Source of the DNA: Spirochaetota bacterium
GTDB lineage: Bacteria; Spirochaetota; UBA4802; UBA5368
Assembly: GCA_017998475.1 (NCBI GenBank)
Contig: JAGODA010000180.1
Location: forward strand, 1 to 6,519
Direction: 5' to 3'
DNA length: 6,519 nt
Below, one piece after another: positions 6,239-6,519 of the stretch. The notes below the pieces were generated by a model, which searched no databases, was not told the DNA's origin, and saw only the letters and a program-made list of their open reading frames with translations. How positions within the stretch are numbered: the first letter of the stretch is position 1; each line of letters starts with the position of its first letter. A program made the translations under genes and the position numbers.

Positions 6239-6519
6239 ATGGCTTTAACGAAGATCGGAGGGGATATCGCAAATAACCTTATCGGTGAGAACTCGTATTT
6301 TACCGGGAGGTTTCTGATAAACGGGTCACTCAGGGTGGACGGCAGGTTCGAGGGTAAGTACCTGCAGGCCGACCAGCTTTATATCGGCCCGACGGGAAAG
6401 GTCAAGACCAATATAAACGCGGTGTCGGTTATCGTGGAGGGGCTCATCATCGGCAATATAAACGCATCCAACCGCGTCCTCCTCATGCCCACCGCGAAGA
6501 TATATGGTGACATCAAGAC
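6239..6519 (+). CDS. Bactofilin (polymer-forming cytoskeletal protein), 3' partial
   Basis: The first 93 residues of a bactofilin (DUF583, Pfam PF04519), a cytoskeletal protein that self-assembles without nucleotide into filaments, usually at the inner face of the membrane, and often directs cell-wall enzymes. After a short N-terminal tail (MALTKIGGDIANNLIGENS) comes the right-handed beta-helix pattern of short hydrophobic strands separated by Gly/Asn turns: FLINGSLRVDGRFEGKY, LYIGPTGKVKTNI, VIVEGLIIGNINAS, VLLMPTAKIYGDI. The right edge of the window cuts the gene, so the end of the helix and the C-terminal tail are missing. The start is well supported: AGGAAAGGG (6224-6232) lies 6 bases before the ATG, and the overlapping ATG at 6234 runs into a stop after four codons. 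It has its own likely promoter at 6090-6117. The nearby LysM-M23 gene fits the known bactofilin-LytM gene association, although here the peptidase is on the opposite strand. Confidence 0.93.
   Translation, partial: MALTKIGGDIANNLIGENSYFTGRFLINGSLRVDGRFEGKYLQADQLYIGPTGKVKTNINAVSVIVEGLIIGNINASNRVLLMPTAKIYGDIK

Overview
The window looks like a piece of a moderately GC-rich bacterial chromosome. It carries five protein genes and no RNA genes, CRISPR arrays or insertion sequences that I could see. My best guess for the organism is a spirochaete (Spirochaetota) or a related Gram-negative lineage. The guess rests on the style of the genes: long acidic cytoplasmic proteins, a GAF protein opening with MGLLEKALQYKKEMNSKG, and an M23 peptidase close to a bactofilin. 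It comes from memory of similar proteins, not from a search.

Left part (2-4082, + strand): two tandem genes whose junction is a stop/start overlap. The first is a very acidic protein of unknown function that is already open at the left edge, so its true start lies outside the window. The second has an amphipathic N-terminus, a long acidic proline-rich linker, one clear GAF domain, a probable second GAF domain, and a C-terminal GGDEF-like fold whose signature is destroyed (DRSKF in place of GGDEF). The pair looks like a cytoplasmic sensing or scaffolding unit without cyclic-di-GMP synthase activity.

Middle (4083-5187): the GAF gene converges on a minus-strand gene for an exported cell-wall endopeptidase with a signal peptide, two LysM repeats and an intact M23 (LytM) catalytic site. 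Only 24 bases separate the two stop codons. Upstream of the peptidase gene, a 154-238 base divergent region (depending on which start the next gene uses) holds small inverted and direct repeats that could be operators.

Right part (5188-6519, + strand): a mostly helical soluble protein of unknown function, then a 178-base intergenic region with a good sigma-70-type promoter and a strong 9-bp hairpin, then the beginning of a bactofilin gene cut by the right edge. Bactofilins are polymer-forming cytoskeletal proteins that in several bacteria localise or control M23 peptidases to set cell shape. The right half is therefore best read as a cell-shape module: filament (bactofilin), wall hydrolase (LysM-M23), and an uncharacterised helical protein between them that could be a partner. 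No link between the left-hand pair and this module is shown by the sequence beyond proximity.
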